In this document: piece by piece, positions 16,518 to 24,273 of the stretch
Layout of the letters: every line of letters starts with the position of its first letter
Position numbering within the stretch: the first letter of the stretch is position 1
Assembly: GCA_934131175.1 (NCBI GenBank)
Contig: CAKOZD010000014.1
Span: 1-42,608, forward strand
Direction of reading: 5' to 3'
DNA length: 42,608 nt
Source: an uncultured Bacilli bacterium
Lineage (GTDB): Bacteria > Bacillota_I > Bacilli_A > RF39 > UBA660
Made by a program: the position numbers and the translations under genes
The notes under the pieces: generated by a model
What the model was told of the DNA's origin: nothing
The model's database searches: none
What the model saw: the letters and a program-made list of their open reading frames with translations, nothing else

Positions 16518-18566
16518 TTACTGTTGTGGCATAGTTGGAGTTCTTTGTGGAAGAGGCATTTGTTGTTGTGGATTAACTGTACTCATTATTGTTGAATCAT
16601 TTGCTTGTTGTGCAAAGTTTTGAACCGCAGCTTGTTGTTGATTTAATACTTGTTGCTGTTGCATCTGCTGTTGTTGCACTACTTGTTGTTGAGGCATTTG
16701 TTGTTGCATCATTTGAGGTTGTTGAGCATAACTTGCTTGCTGCATCATTTGATTCATACTATTTTGTGGTTGTACATTTTGATTTTCAGGCTCTTTTTTC
16801 TTATACCAAACATTTTCCAAGTCAACGTTGTTTGAAAGTGGTCTTGGATTTGGTAAGTCAATATACATTGATGTTGGTACTTTAAAAGCACTACCAAACG
16901 CTATACAATTTCCTGGTTTTAAGTTTTTCAATTGTAAAACAATTTCAGACGAAACATTTGGAACCATTTCTTTTATATACTTCAAATCAACTGGGTGAAG
17001 TGTTCTTAATACAACGAAGTTTGCACATTGTGAAATACATGTATCAGAAAGTTCACTTGGACGTTGTGTGATTAGTGCTAAGAATACTCCATATTTACGA
17101 CCTTCCTTAGTAATACGTTCGAATATATTATATCCTAATAATTCAATATCACTATCATGTTGTACATAACGGTGTGCCTCTTCTATTATTATATGGAATG
17201 CTCTACTACCACGAGGTTTTTCAGTACTTGCCTTTAAAAATAACATTCTAGATAAAATTTTTGTTATTACTTTAGCAAGACGGTCATCAATATAGTTAAT
17301 ATTAAAGTTAACTATTTGTACTCTACTGTTAGTTTGATTATCCCATAATAATGAATCAATATATTGGTCTCTTGTTACATATTTTGGATATGTAAAGTAA
17401 TGTCTAGAGTCACCTGTTGCTAATGTATGTAATCTAACACTCATAACATTTGCAGTATCAAAAACCTTATCACTCTTTAAAATACCTTCAGAAATAAGAG
17501 CAAAGTCCATAGCAAGTTCAAGATCAGATAATGTATAGTATTTATTCATTTCACTTGGGTCAATACTAATTTGATCTTCTATAATATACCCTCTAACAAA
17601 TTCTACTACAAGTTCCATTTCTTGCATTTTTCCTGTTTTATCAACAAATAAACATTGTTTAAATGTACGAGTATATCCAGGTTGAACTATTTGACTTTCT
17701 AGATTTAATGTTGGAGTATTAAACTTTGTCAAAACACCAATAACTTGGTCTCTTATCTTTGTAGAATCATTTCCACTTAACAAAATATCTTGTAGAGCTC
17801 TTGCAATAATATCATTTTTTCTCTTAATAACATTATCACTAGTTCCTGTTAGTATCGGAACTAACTTTAATGTTTTTTCAATTATAGGTAATTGTGTTGG
17901 ACTATTAGCATCTAATAAAAGTGCTAAATCATCAACATCTAGTAGCCAAATTGGAATTCTTAATATTTCACAATCTGGATCAATAATATTAGTCGTATAA
18001 GCTTTATAGTTTAACGCTGGATTAAAGTCATGTAGTCCACCAAATGCATGAGTATATTCACCATATGCATCAAAGAAAAATAATGCTGAATTTACTGGAG
18101 GTGTTGGACTTGATGTATATAATTTTTGTAATATTGACGCAACTGTACATGATTTACCAGCACCTGAGTTTCCAAGTATTGCGAAGTGACTACTAAAAAA
18201 GTCATTAATTGCAACATTTATCTTATACCCTTCATAAACATTACTTGTACCAAAATTTGTTTGACCAAATGAAGTTGTTTGACTACCAAATAATAATTCA
18301 AGTTCCCCAATTTCAATAAGTCTAATTTTTGATTTAAAAGATGGCTTTACACTTGCACCTGGAGTAAAACGTCCATCATTTATTTCACCTACTACATTGG
18401 CAACCATTTTTGTTTGGTTAACGTTTGCAACTTCTGCAACAACTTTTCTATCCGTATCATCTTCAAATATTACATGAAGATTAACTAAGTTAGGTTGTTC
18501 ATTAATATTAATACTTAATTTTATAATTACACTATTATCAATTATTTCTTCAATTGTTCCTAGCAA
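16518..18566 (-). CDS. HerA/DUF87-type ATPase with a glutamine-rich tail
   Basis: A hexameric-type translocase of the HerA/FtsK superfamily. The N-terminal HAS-barrel-like beta region (about 1-95) is followed by Walker A LGNSGAGKSCTV (Lys138) and a Walker B-like HIIIEEAHRYVQ (about 458-469), then LITQRPSELSD (sensor region) and a conserved GNCIAFGSAFKVP segment near the end. HerA proteins pump DNA in repair or defence; the partner nuclease NurA is not nearby, so the role here is open. The last 85 residues are a low-complexity Gln/Met/Pro/Ala tail (QQQ runs). The likely start is TTG at 18566 with GAGGGTGAT placed correctly; the GTG at 18575 would overlap that site. It lies next to T7SS genes but has its own promoter and terminator. 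Confidence 0.85.
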   Translation of the reverse strand: MLGTIEEIIDNSVIIKLSININEQPNLVNLHVIFEDDTDRKVVAEVANVNQTKMVANVVGEINDGRFTPGASVKPSFKSKIRLIEIGELELLFGSQTTSFGQTNFGTSNVYEGYKINVAINDFFSSHFAILGNSGAGKSCTVASILQKLYTSSPTPPVNSALFFFDAYGEYTHAFGGLHDFNPALNYKAYTTNIIDPDCEILRIPIWLLDVDDLALLLDANSPTQLPIIEKTLKLVPILTGTSDNVIKRKNDIIARALQDILLSGNDSTKIRDQVIGVLTKFNTPTLNLESQIVQPGYTRTFKQCLFVDKTGKMQEMELVVEFVRGYIIEDQISIDPSEMNKYYTLSDLELAMDFALISEGILKSDKVFDTANVMSVRLHTLATGDSRHYFTYPKYVTRDQYIDSLLWDNQTNSRVQIVNFNINYIDDRLAKVITKILSRMLFLKASTEKPRGSRAFHIIIEEAHRYVQHDSDIELLGYNIFERITKEGRKYGVFLALITQRPSELSDTCISQCANFVVLRTLHPVDLKYIKEMVPNVSSEIVLQLKNLKPGNCIAFGSAFKVPTSMYIDLPNPRPLSNNVDLENVWYKKKEPENQNVQPQNSMNQMMQQASYAQQPQMMQQQMPQQQVVQQQQMQQQQVLNQQQAAVQNFAQQANDSTIMSTVNPQQQMPLPQRTPTMPQQ

Positions 18567-18590
18567 TTTAATCACCCTCTATCGTAATTC

Positions 18591-18599
18591 AGTATATCA
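18591..18599 (-). promoter_or_regulatory. Promoter of the HerA-like gene (extended -10)
   Basis: The minus strand reads TGATATACT, identical to the essC extended -10. It lies 24 nt upstream of the TTG start. Confidence 0.5.
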
Positions 18600-18615
18600 A
18601 ATATTTATAAAAAAT

Positions 18616-18649
18616 AAAAGTAAACATAAGTTATTTTATGTCTACTTTT
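18616..18649 (-). terminator. Terminator of the PP2C-lipoprotein operon
   Basis: On the minus strand AAAAGTAGACATAA and TTATGTTTACTTTT form a 14-bp stem (one G-U pair) with a 6-nt loop, followed by ATTTTTT. Confidence 0.85.
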
Positions 18650-18660
18650 ACTATAAAATA

Positions 18661-19215
18661 TTAATATAGTCCATGTATTTTTTGTCTATCAATTTCATTT
18701 AGATTTCTTAACTCCCATACTTCGTTGTTTTTTTCTAAATCAAAAGTTATTTGATACTTAGTTTTTTCTTTTTGTTCTTTTAACTTTTCTATCTTATAAT
18801 CAATATAAGTTTTTGCTTTGTCTAAGTCATCTTCCTTTATTTGTACCTCGTTTTCTTTTAGAAATTCACTTTCATGTTCCAAGAAATATTTTTTTGAATT
18901 ATTAATTGAAGTTGCATAATCTAATACTTCTATTTCAACTTCTACTGTGGCATTATTTCCTACTATTTCTTCATTTTTTATTTTATAAGATAAATTTTGA
19001 TATTGCTTTTCTATTAATGATTTATATTCATTTTTTTGTTCATCTGTCATATTCTTTTCATCTTCAAGTGACATTTCTAAATCTTTCAATACTGATTTGT
19101 CTAAATTTTGATATTTTGAAAGATATGTTTCTACAGTCGACGTTGGAGTTAGTTTTTCACTTTGGCACCCTGTAATAAATAGTATTCCAATTATAATAAT
19201 TATTATTTTTTTCAT
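18661..19215 (-). CDS. Lipoprotein of unknown function
   Basis: The protein has 184 residues. A lipoprotein signal ends at FITGC (Cys17), so the product is likely anchored outside the membrane. The rest is a charged region that begins with helices (TVETYLSKYQNLDKSVLKDLEMSLED) and continues as strands (ATVEVEIEVLDYAT, KYQITFDLEKNNEVWELRNL). This order resembles small NTF2-like/DUF4878-type lipoproteins, but the match is by pattern only. It follows the PP2C gene by 37 nt in the same transcript. Its ribosome site GGGAGG lies in a possible stem (19221-19241). Confidence 0.7.
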   Translation of the reverse strand: MKKIIIIIIGILFITGCQSEKLTPTSTVETYLSKYQNLDKSVLKDLEMSLEDEKNMTDEQKNEYKSLIEKQYQNLSYKIKNEEIVGNNATVEVEIEVLDYATSINNSKKYFLEHESEFLKENEVQIKEDDLDKAKTYIDYKIEKLKEQKEKTKYQITFDLEKNNEVWELRNLNEIDRQKIHGLY

Positions 19216-19220
19216 AAGTC

Positions 19221-19241
19221 CTCCCTTATTAATATGGGGAG
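19221..19241 (-). promoter_or_regulatory. Possible hairpin masking the lipoprotein ribosome site
   Basis: On the minus strand CTCCC (in 19236-19241) can pair with GGGAG (19221-19225), which is part of the AGGGAGG ribosome site of the lipoprotein gene, across an 11-nt loop. There is no T-run after it, so it is not a terminator. It may lower or control translation of the second gene. Confidence 0.35.
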
Positions 19242-19252
19242 TTTTTTATAAT

Positions 19253-20053
19253 TTATTCATCTTTTATATAGATTGCACCAGTAGCATTGTCTCTTCCTTT
19301 AAAAGGAACTATATACATAGATAGAGCTTTCTTTTCTAACTTTTTTGGTACAGATAAGTTTTGGTCTACATTTACTGCTTCATTTATTATATTTGATAAA
19401 AGTTCTTCAGACTTTGATTTTTTTATTAACTCTTTTATTTTTTTATCAGTAATCATATCAGTTACTCCATCAGATACAAGTAAAAGTATTTGATAGTCAT
19501 TTTCTATTATTTCAGATGATACTCTACAAAAGTCTCTTGATATTCCTACACATGAATTTATTAAATTATTGTTTACAAAGTATCTTAAATCATCCTTTTC
19601 TACTTCTCCATATTTATAGTAATACCAAACATCTGAATCATCTGAGGTTATTTGATATAATTCATTATCTTTATAGATATATCCTCTTGAGTCTCCACAA
19701 TTTATAAATAAAGTATGATTTTTATTTATAATTGCTAGAGTTAATGTTGATCCTAAATGATTATCTCCATACTTTCTTACTAGAGATGTATTAAGTCTTT
19801 TTACATAACTTTTTATTAGTTTTTCTAATTCTACTGTATTATTTAGTGTTTTAACACTTTTATTTTTAAACCATCTTTCTAATGAATTTATTATATAATT
19901 TGAGGCAAGTTCTCCATCTTCTTTACCACCCATACCATCAGCTACTGCTAGTAATTTAATATTTTTATTTTTAGGATGAGTTAGAGTTATTGCTTTATCT
20001 TCGTTTATTTCTCTGATTAATCCAATATCTGTTTTTGTCTCAAGTATATCCAT
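19253..20053 (-). CDS. PP2C-type serine/threonine phosphatase
   Basis: The 266-residue protein is a single PP2C (PPM) domain. The metal-binding and signature motifs are all present: GLIREINEDKA near the start, VADGMGGKEDGELAS, GDSRGYIY, LLVSDGVTDMI, and GRDNATGAIYI at the end. It would remove phosphate from Ser/Thr. In many Firmicutes such a gene (prpC/stp) sits next to a PASTA kinase, which is absent here. The neighbouring EssC carries FHA domains, which in general read phosphothreonine, so a link to T7SS control is possible. It has its own extended -10 promoter and a GGAG ribosome site. Confidence 0.93.
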   Translation of the reverse strand: MDILETKTDIGLIREINEDKAITLTHPKNKNIKLLAVADGMGGKEDGELASNYIINSLERWFKNKSVKTLNNTVELEKLIKSYVKRLNTSLVRKYGDNHLGSTLTLAIINKNHTLFINCGDSRGYIYKDNELYQITSDDSDVWYYYKYGEVEKDDLRYFVNNNLINSCVGISRDFCRVSSEIIENDYQILLLVSDGVTDMITDKKIKELIKKSKSEELLSNIINEAVNVDQNLSVPKKLEKKALSMYIVPFKGRDNATGAIYIKDE

Positions 20054-20077
20054 ATCATATTCTCCATTCTAAAAGTA

Positions 20078-20086
20078 TTATAACAC
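20078..20086 (-). promoter_or_regulatory. Promoter of the PP2C gene (extended -10)
   Basis: The minus strand reads TGTTATAAT, a perfect extended -10 sited 24 nt upstream of the PP2C ATG, just past the asnS operon terminator. Confidence 0.55.
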
Positions 20087-20096
20087 TATATATACA

Positions 20097-20133
20097 TGAA
20101 AAAAAGAAAGTGTTTTCTTATTTCACTTTCTTT
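20097..20133 (-). terminator. Terminator of the rluA-nagZ-thioesterase-asnS operon
   Basis: AAAGAAAGTG (20103-20112) and CACTTTCTTT (20124-20133) form a 10-bp stem with an 11-nt loop. On the minus strand it is followed by a run of T (20097-20102). Confidence 0.8.
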
Positions 20134-20151
20134 ACATCTTTTAATACACTT

Positions 20152-21531
20152 TTAGAAATCACAATTTCCTGGAGTTCTAGGATATGGAATAACGTCTCTT
20201 ATATTTTCAATTCCTGTTAAATACATAATTAATCTTTCAAATCCCATACCAAACCCAGAATGGACACAGCCACCATATTCACGTAATTTAATATACCAAG
20301 ACAATTCTTCTTTATTCATTTTTAATTCATCCATACGATGAGTTAGAACATCTAATCTTTCTTCTCTTTGTGATCCACCCATTAACTCTCCACTGCCTGG
20401 TACTAAAAGGTCAACTGCTGCTACTGTCTTATTATCATCATTTAATCTCATGTAGAATGCTTTGATGTCTTTTGGCCAGTCATATACAAATACTGGAGCA
20501 TTGAATTTTTCTTCTGTTAAATATTTTTCATGTTCACGTGCTAAATCTTCACCATATTCAGGAATAAACTCAAATTCTTTACCTGACTCAATTAAATATT
20601 TAATTGCTTCTTCATGAGTTATTCTTACAGCATTTGTTTTTACTAGATGTTTTAATTTATCAATTAAACCTTTTTCTACAAATTTATCTAAGAATACTAA
20701 CTCTTCATTACAATTTTTTAATACATATTTTACAACGTATTTTAACATATCTTCCATGATATTCATGTCTTCTTCTAAATCACAGAAAGCAATTTCTGGT
20801 TCAATCATCCAAAATTCATTAGCATGTGTTTTTGTGTTAGAATTTTCTGCTCTAAAAGTTGGTCCAAATGTATAAGTTTTTTTGTATGCAAGTGCAAATG
20901 TTTCTGCTTGTAATTGACCAGATACAGTAAGTGATGATTGTCTTCCAAAGAAGTCTTTTGAATAATCTATTTTTCCATCTTCTGTACGAGGTAATTTATC
21001 AAAATCAAAAGTTGTTACTTTAAACATTTCCCCTGCTCCTTCTGCATCACTTGCAGTTATTAATGGAGCATGAAAATAAACATAGTCTCTATCTTGGAAA
21101 TATTTGTGAATTGCAAATGCAGCTTTACTTCTTATTCTAAAAACAGCTTGGAAAAGATTTGTTCTTGGTCTTAAGTAAGCTTGCTCTCTTAAAAATTCAC
21201 GAGTATGTTTCTTTGGTTGAATTGGATAGTCTTCTGGACAGTCTCCAAGAAGTTCAATATTTGTTGCATGAATCTCAAAATCTTGTCCTGCTTTAGGAGA
21301 CTCTACAACTTTTCCTGTTATTTTTATAGCACTACCTACATGATATTTTACTATTTCATCAAAATTTGAATCTTTATCATATACTACTTGAATTGGTGTA
21401 TAAAATGTTCCATCTGAAAATGATATAAATCCAAATTCTTTTTGTTTACGATGGTTTTTTATCCATCCTTCTATTGTTATTTCTTGTCCAATATATTTTT
21501 CTGTATTTTTAAATAATTCTTTATCTGTCAT
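20152..21531 (-). CDS. asnS: Asparaginyl-tRNA synthetase
   Basis: A class IIb aminoacyl-tRNA synthetase that charges tRNA-Asn. The N-terminal OB-fold anticodon-binding domain spans about 1-110 (ITIEGWIKNHRKQKEFGFISFSD). The catalytic core carries motif 2 (FGPTFRAENSNTKTHANEF) and motif 3 in GFGMGFERLIMYLTG. The C-terminus IRDVIPYPRTPGNCDF is diagnostic of AsnS. Its 459-residue length is normal. It is the last gene of a four-gene operon, 14 nt after the thioesterase, with an AGGAAGGA ribosome site. No T-box leader is present. Confidence 0.97.
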   Translation of the reverse strand: MTDKELFKNTEKYIGQEITIEGWIKNHRKQKEFGFISFSDGTFYTPIQVVYDKDSNFDEIVKYHVGSAIKITGKVVESPKAGQDFEIHATNIELLGDCPEDYPIQPKKHTREFLREQAYLRPRTNLFQAVFRIRSKAAFAIHKYFQDRDYVYFHAPLITASDAEGAGEMFKVTTFDFDKLPRTEDGKIDYSKDFFGRQSSLTVSGQLQAETFALAYKKTYTFGPTFRAENSNTKTHANEFWMIEPEIAFCDLEEDMNIMEDMLKYVVKYVLKNCNEELVFLDKFVEKGLIDKLKHLVKTNAVRITHEEAIKYLIESGKEFEFIPEYGEDLAREHEKYLTEEKFNAPVFVYDWPKDIKAFYMRLNDDNKTVAAVDLLVPGSGELMGGSQREERLDVLTHRMDELKMNKEELSWYIKLREYGGCVHSGFGMGFERLIMYLTGIENIRDVIPYPRTPGNCDF

Positions 21532-21545
21532 AAATATCCTTCCTC

Positions 21546-21959
21546 TTAACTTATATAATAATAGTTTGAATCCATTGTTGCTACTTGAACATCTTTGTCA
21601 TTATAAATATCACATCTTACATAAGCTGTTGTTTTACCATTTTTTATAACTTCTGCTTTTGCAAGAAGATATTCTCCAACAGCTGGCTTTAGATATGTAA
21701 TATTAGCACTAAGCGTTACAGCATTTCTTCCTGTTGACTTTGTTGCCATTCCCATTGCCATATCTCCTAGACCAAATATTAGTCCTCCATGAGCAATTTT
21801 ATATGGGTTCATAGAGTTTTCTGTTAAGTCTGCTCTTATTATAGCACTTTTTTCTTTTATTTCAACAAACTTGAAATTATTGTGCTTAGAAAAACCTGGC
21901 ATGTTTTCTATTTCTTTAAATAACTTTTCATTTGATACTTTTTCATTATCTGTTTCCAT
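21546..21959 (-). CDS. PaaI-type hotdog thioesterase
   Basis: The 137-residue protein has a hotdog fold of the PaaI/YbgC-like acyl-CoA thioesterase group. The signature stretch NPYKIAHGGLIFGLGDMAMGMA carries the Asn and His-Gly-Gly pattern typical of PaaI-like enzymes, followed by SANITYLKPAVGEYLLAKAEVI. The acyl substrate cannot be told from sequence. The ATG overlaps the stop of the GH3 gene by one base (TAATG), with an AGGAGGA ribosome site just upstream. Confidence 0.85.
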   Translation of the reverse strand: METDNEKVSNEKLFKEIENMPGFSKHNNFKFVEIKEKSAIIRADLTENSMNPYKIAHGGLIFGLGDMAMGMATKSTGRNAVTLSANITYLKPAVGEYLLAKAEVIKNGKTTAYVRCDIYNDKDVQVATMDSNYYYIS

Positions 21960-23161
21960 TAGTCCTCCTTGTTCATATCAAATAGTCCACTGTAATATTT
22001 CCAAGCAATTACTCTTGTTACAGCTTTATCTATTGTCTCTTCTTGTATTTTTCCCTCTTCAACCGAATTTAGAACTTCATTTTTCATTGTTAAAAAATCA
22101 CTTGTTATAATCATGTCATTACCTGCATTTACCGCTAGTGTTGCTGATGTATTGTTTGAAACATATTCTTTTACAGCATCCATTGCAAGATCATCTGTCA
22201 TAATTATTCCTGTATAATTTAGCTTATTTCTTAATTCATTATTTACTTTTTTACTTAATGATGCAGGATACTCACTATCAATACTTTTTACAATATTATG
22301 AGATACTAAAATAGATGGAACATTTTCTTCTATTCCTGCAATAAATGGTTTATAATCATTATTTTCTATTTCTTCATAACTTCGCTCATCAATTGCAATT
22401 CCTGTATGTGTATCTTTATTATTACCATATCCTGGAAAATGTTTTAAACATGAATTTATTTTATTATCATTTGCATACTTTACCATATTTTTTACAAATG
22501 TTGAAGTTTCTTCAGTATTTCCTTGAAATGCTCTTGAATAAATAAAATCATTTGATGATGTTGATATATCAGATACAGGAGCCAAATTTAAATTTATACC
22601 TAAATCTTTTAAAAGAGTTGCTTTTTCTTTTTCTGTTTGGGAAACTAAAGCATATCCTCCTTGATTATAGTAAGCTCTTGGAGATAAAAACTTATCATCT
22701 CTATATTGCTTAAATCTACTAACTCTTGTAACATATCCTCCTTCTTCATCCACAGCCATTATAAGAGGATATTTATTTTCTGCTTGATCTGTTTCTATTT
22801 CTTTTTTCATTTGCTCTTTTGTATTATTTTGAAAATCTTTAGCAAATAAAATGTATCCTCCAGGATAAAAATTACTTAAGTATTCTACATCATCTTTATT
22901 ATATCTAACTAAGAATAATTGCCCTACTTTTTCTTTTAAAGACATATTATTTACAGTTTTTACAGCCTTTTTATAATACTTTTTAAATATTTTATAATCA
23001 TCTATGTTTTTATATTCATCATTATTCATAATATTTATTTTATTTTCTATAACATTTTTATTATTTAATACTTCTTTGTAAGAAATAAATACAACACCTA
23101 TAACTATAATTACTAATAATAGACTTTTTAAATACTTTTTATTCTTTCTTTTTCTATGCAT
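21959..23161 (-). CDS. GH3 beta-N-acetylhexosaminidase (NagZ-like), membrane anchored
   Basis: The protein has 400 residues, with an N-terminal membrane anchor near 10-26 and a basic start, so the enzyme acts outside the membrane. The GH3 domain shows GQLFLVRY, the MAVDEEGGYVTR loop, and the NagZ active-site loop KHFPGYGNNKDTHTG (canonically KHFPGHGxxxxDSH) with the catalytic His-Asp type dyad; the nucleophile lies in TDDLAMDAV. It would trim N-acetylglucosamine from peptidoglycan fragments. Its ATG overlaps the pseudouridine synthase stop codon by one base and lacks a strong ribosome site, which suggests translational coupling. Confidence 0.92.
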   Translation of the reverse strand: MHRKRKNKKYLKSLLLVIIVIGVVFISYKEVLNNKNVIENKINIMNNDEYKNIDDYKIFKKYYKKAVKTVNNMSLKEKVGQLFLVRYNKDDVEYLSNFYPGGYILFAKDFQNNTKEQMKKEIETDQAENKYPLIMAVDEEGGYVTRVSRFKQYRDDKFLSPRAYYNQGGYALVSQTEKEKATLLKDLGINLNLAPVSDISTSSNDFIYSRAFQGNTEETSTFVKNMVKYANDNKINSCLKHFPGYGNNKDTHTGIAIDERSYEEIENNDYKPFIAGIEENVPSILVSHNIVKSIDSEYPASLSKKVNNELRNKLNYTGIIMTDDLAMDAVKEYVSNNTSATLAVNAGNDMIITSDFLTMKNEVLNSVEEGKIQEETIDKAVTRVIAWKYYSGLFDMNKED

Positions 23162-24009
23162 TAGTTCATTATCTTCTTAAATTCATTTGGTGTTGATGTT
23201 TCAAATAAAATATCTTTTCTTATTTCTGGATAATACATTTTTAATCTATTAGCATGTAAGAATAGTCTTGATTCATTATCTTTTATTGTACTATATTTCT
23301 TATCTCCTACTATTGGGTGATGTAGTGTATTAAAAGCAACTCTTATTTGATTCTTTCTTCCTGTTTCTAGAGTAATACTTACCATTGAATAATCATCATT
23401 TTCTTTAATTACTTTATAATTAGTAATTGCTTCTTTTCCATCATTGTCACGTGATACATATACTAAATTTGTTTTAGTTTCTTTTAGTTTTTGAACAATT
23501 CTATCACTTTCTTTATTTAATCTTCCATGTACTACTGCTACATATTCACGAAGTGATACATATTCATTCCAATTTTCTTGTAATTTATTTTTAGTTTTTT
23601 CATCTTTTGCTAATACTACTACTCCACTAGTATCTTTATCTAATCTATGTACAATAAATACTCTTGCATTTTTATCTTTACTAACTAAATATTCTCTTAC
23701 AATATGATAAAGAGTCTTTTCTTTTTCTTTTGCAGTTGCGATTGTTAAAAGACCGCTTGGTTTATTTACAACAATAATATGGTCATCTTCAAATAAAATA
23801 TCAAATGGAAGTGTCTTTTTGTTTTTACTATCTGTATCAATCATAATAGTCATTCCAGGTAATATTCTATAGTTATACTTAGTTGTTTTAGTATTATTAA
23901 CAAATATTGCTCCATGTGTTAAATATTGTTTAATACGTTTTTTAGGCATATCAATATTATTATATAAATAATCTAATAATTCTCCCTCTTTTTTTACTGT
24001 TATTTTCAT
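23161..24009 (-). CDS. RluA-family pseudouridine synthase
   Basis: It converts specific uridines in rRNA or tRNA to pseudouridine. An N-terminal S4-like RNA-binding region (MPKKRIKQYLTHGAIFVNN) is followed by the catalytic domain with IIVVNKPSGLLTI and the active-site motif HRLDKDTSG (Asp124); ETGRKNQIR and HPIVGDKKY are the other family motifs. The 282-residue length fits RluA/RluD-like enzymes such as YhcT/YjbO; the target base cannot be assigned. It is the first gene of a four-gene operon with a good ribosome site (AAAGGAGTGG) and a promoter at 24035-24063. Confidence 0.93.
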   Translation of the reverse strand: MKITVKKEGELLDYLYNNIDMPKKRIKQYLTHGAIFVNNTKTTKYNYRILPGMTIMIDTDSKNKKTLPFDILFEDDHIIVVNKPSGLLTIATAKEKEKTLYHIVREYLVSKDKNARVFIVHRLDKDTSGVVVLAKDEKTKNKLQENWNEYVSLREYVAVVHGRLNKESDRIVQKLKETKTNLVYVSRDNDGKEAITNYKVIKENDDYSMVSITLETGRKNQIRVAFNTLHHPIVGDKKYSTIKDNESRLFLHANRLKMYYPEIRKDILFETSTPNEFKKIMN

Positions 24010-24034
24010 AACTCCACTCCTTTCACCTATAAAG

Positions 24035-24063
24035 ATTATAATACAAATAAGGTGTTAAAACAA
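24035..24063 (-). promoter_or_regulatory. Promoter of the rluA-type/nagZ/thioesterase/asnS operon
   Basis: On the minus strand TTGTTT (24058-24063) and TATAAT (24035-24040) are spaced by 17 nt, 25 nt upstream of the first ATG. Confidence 0.65.
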
Positions 24064-24181
24064 ATAAAAAAGATTTATAAGAATTTGTTTAAAAGAGATG
24101 TATAATTTTTAATATATACAAATGTTTAACTCTATATATACTTTTTTATAATAAATAAAACATAATAACTTTATAAAAATC
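24064..24181. other. Intergenic AT-rich stretch
   Basis: This stretch sits between the operon promoter and the nifJ terminator. I see no ORF with a ribosome site, no structured RNA and no repeat in it. Confidence 0.5.
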
Positions 24182-24211
24182 AAAAAAAGTCAATGCATAA
24201 CAACATTGACT
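24182..24211 (-). terminator. Intrinsic terminator of nifJ
   Basis: AGTCAATG (24188-24195) and CATTGACT (24204-24211) form a perfect 8-bp stem with an 8-nt loop, and on the minus strand a run of seven T follows. It lies about 60 nt past the nifJ stop codon. Confidence 0.85.
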
Positions 24212-24273
24212 ATATAAATAATTATCTCTTATTTGTATTAATTATAACTTTTGATAATTATCTAATATATATA

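Noticed and set aside
16589..16885. Open frames on the plus strand opposite the Gln-rich tail of the HerA-like protein
   Set aside because: They arise from reading CAA/CAG repeats on the other strand (Leu/Val runs), with no ribosome site.
21532..21545. T-box or other leader before asnS
   Set aside because: Only 14 nt separate asnS from the preceding gene; no T-box stem or specifier loop can fit.
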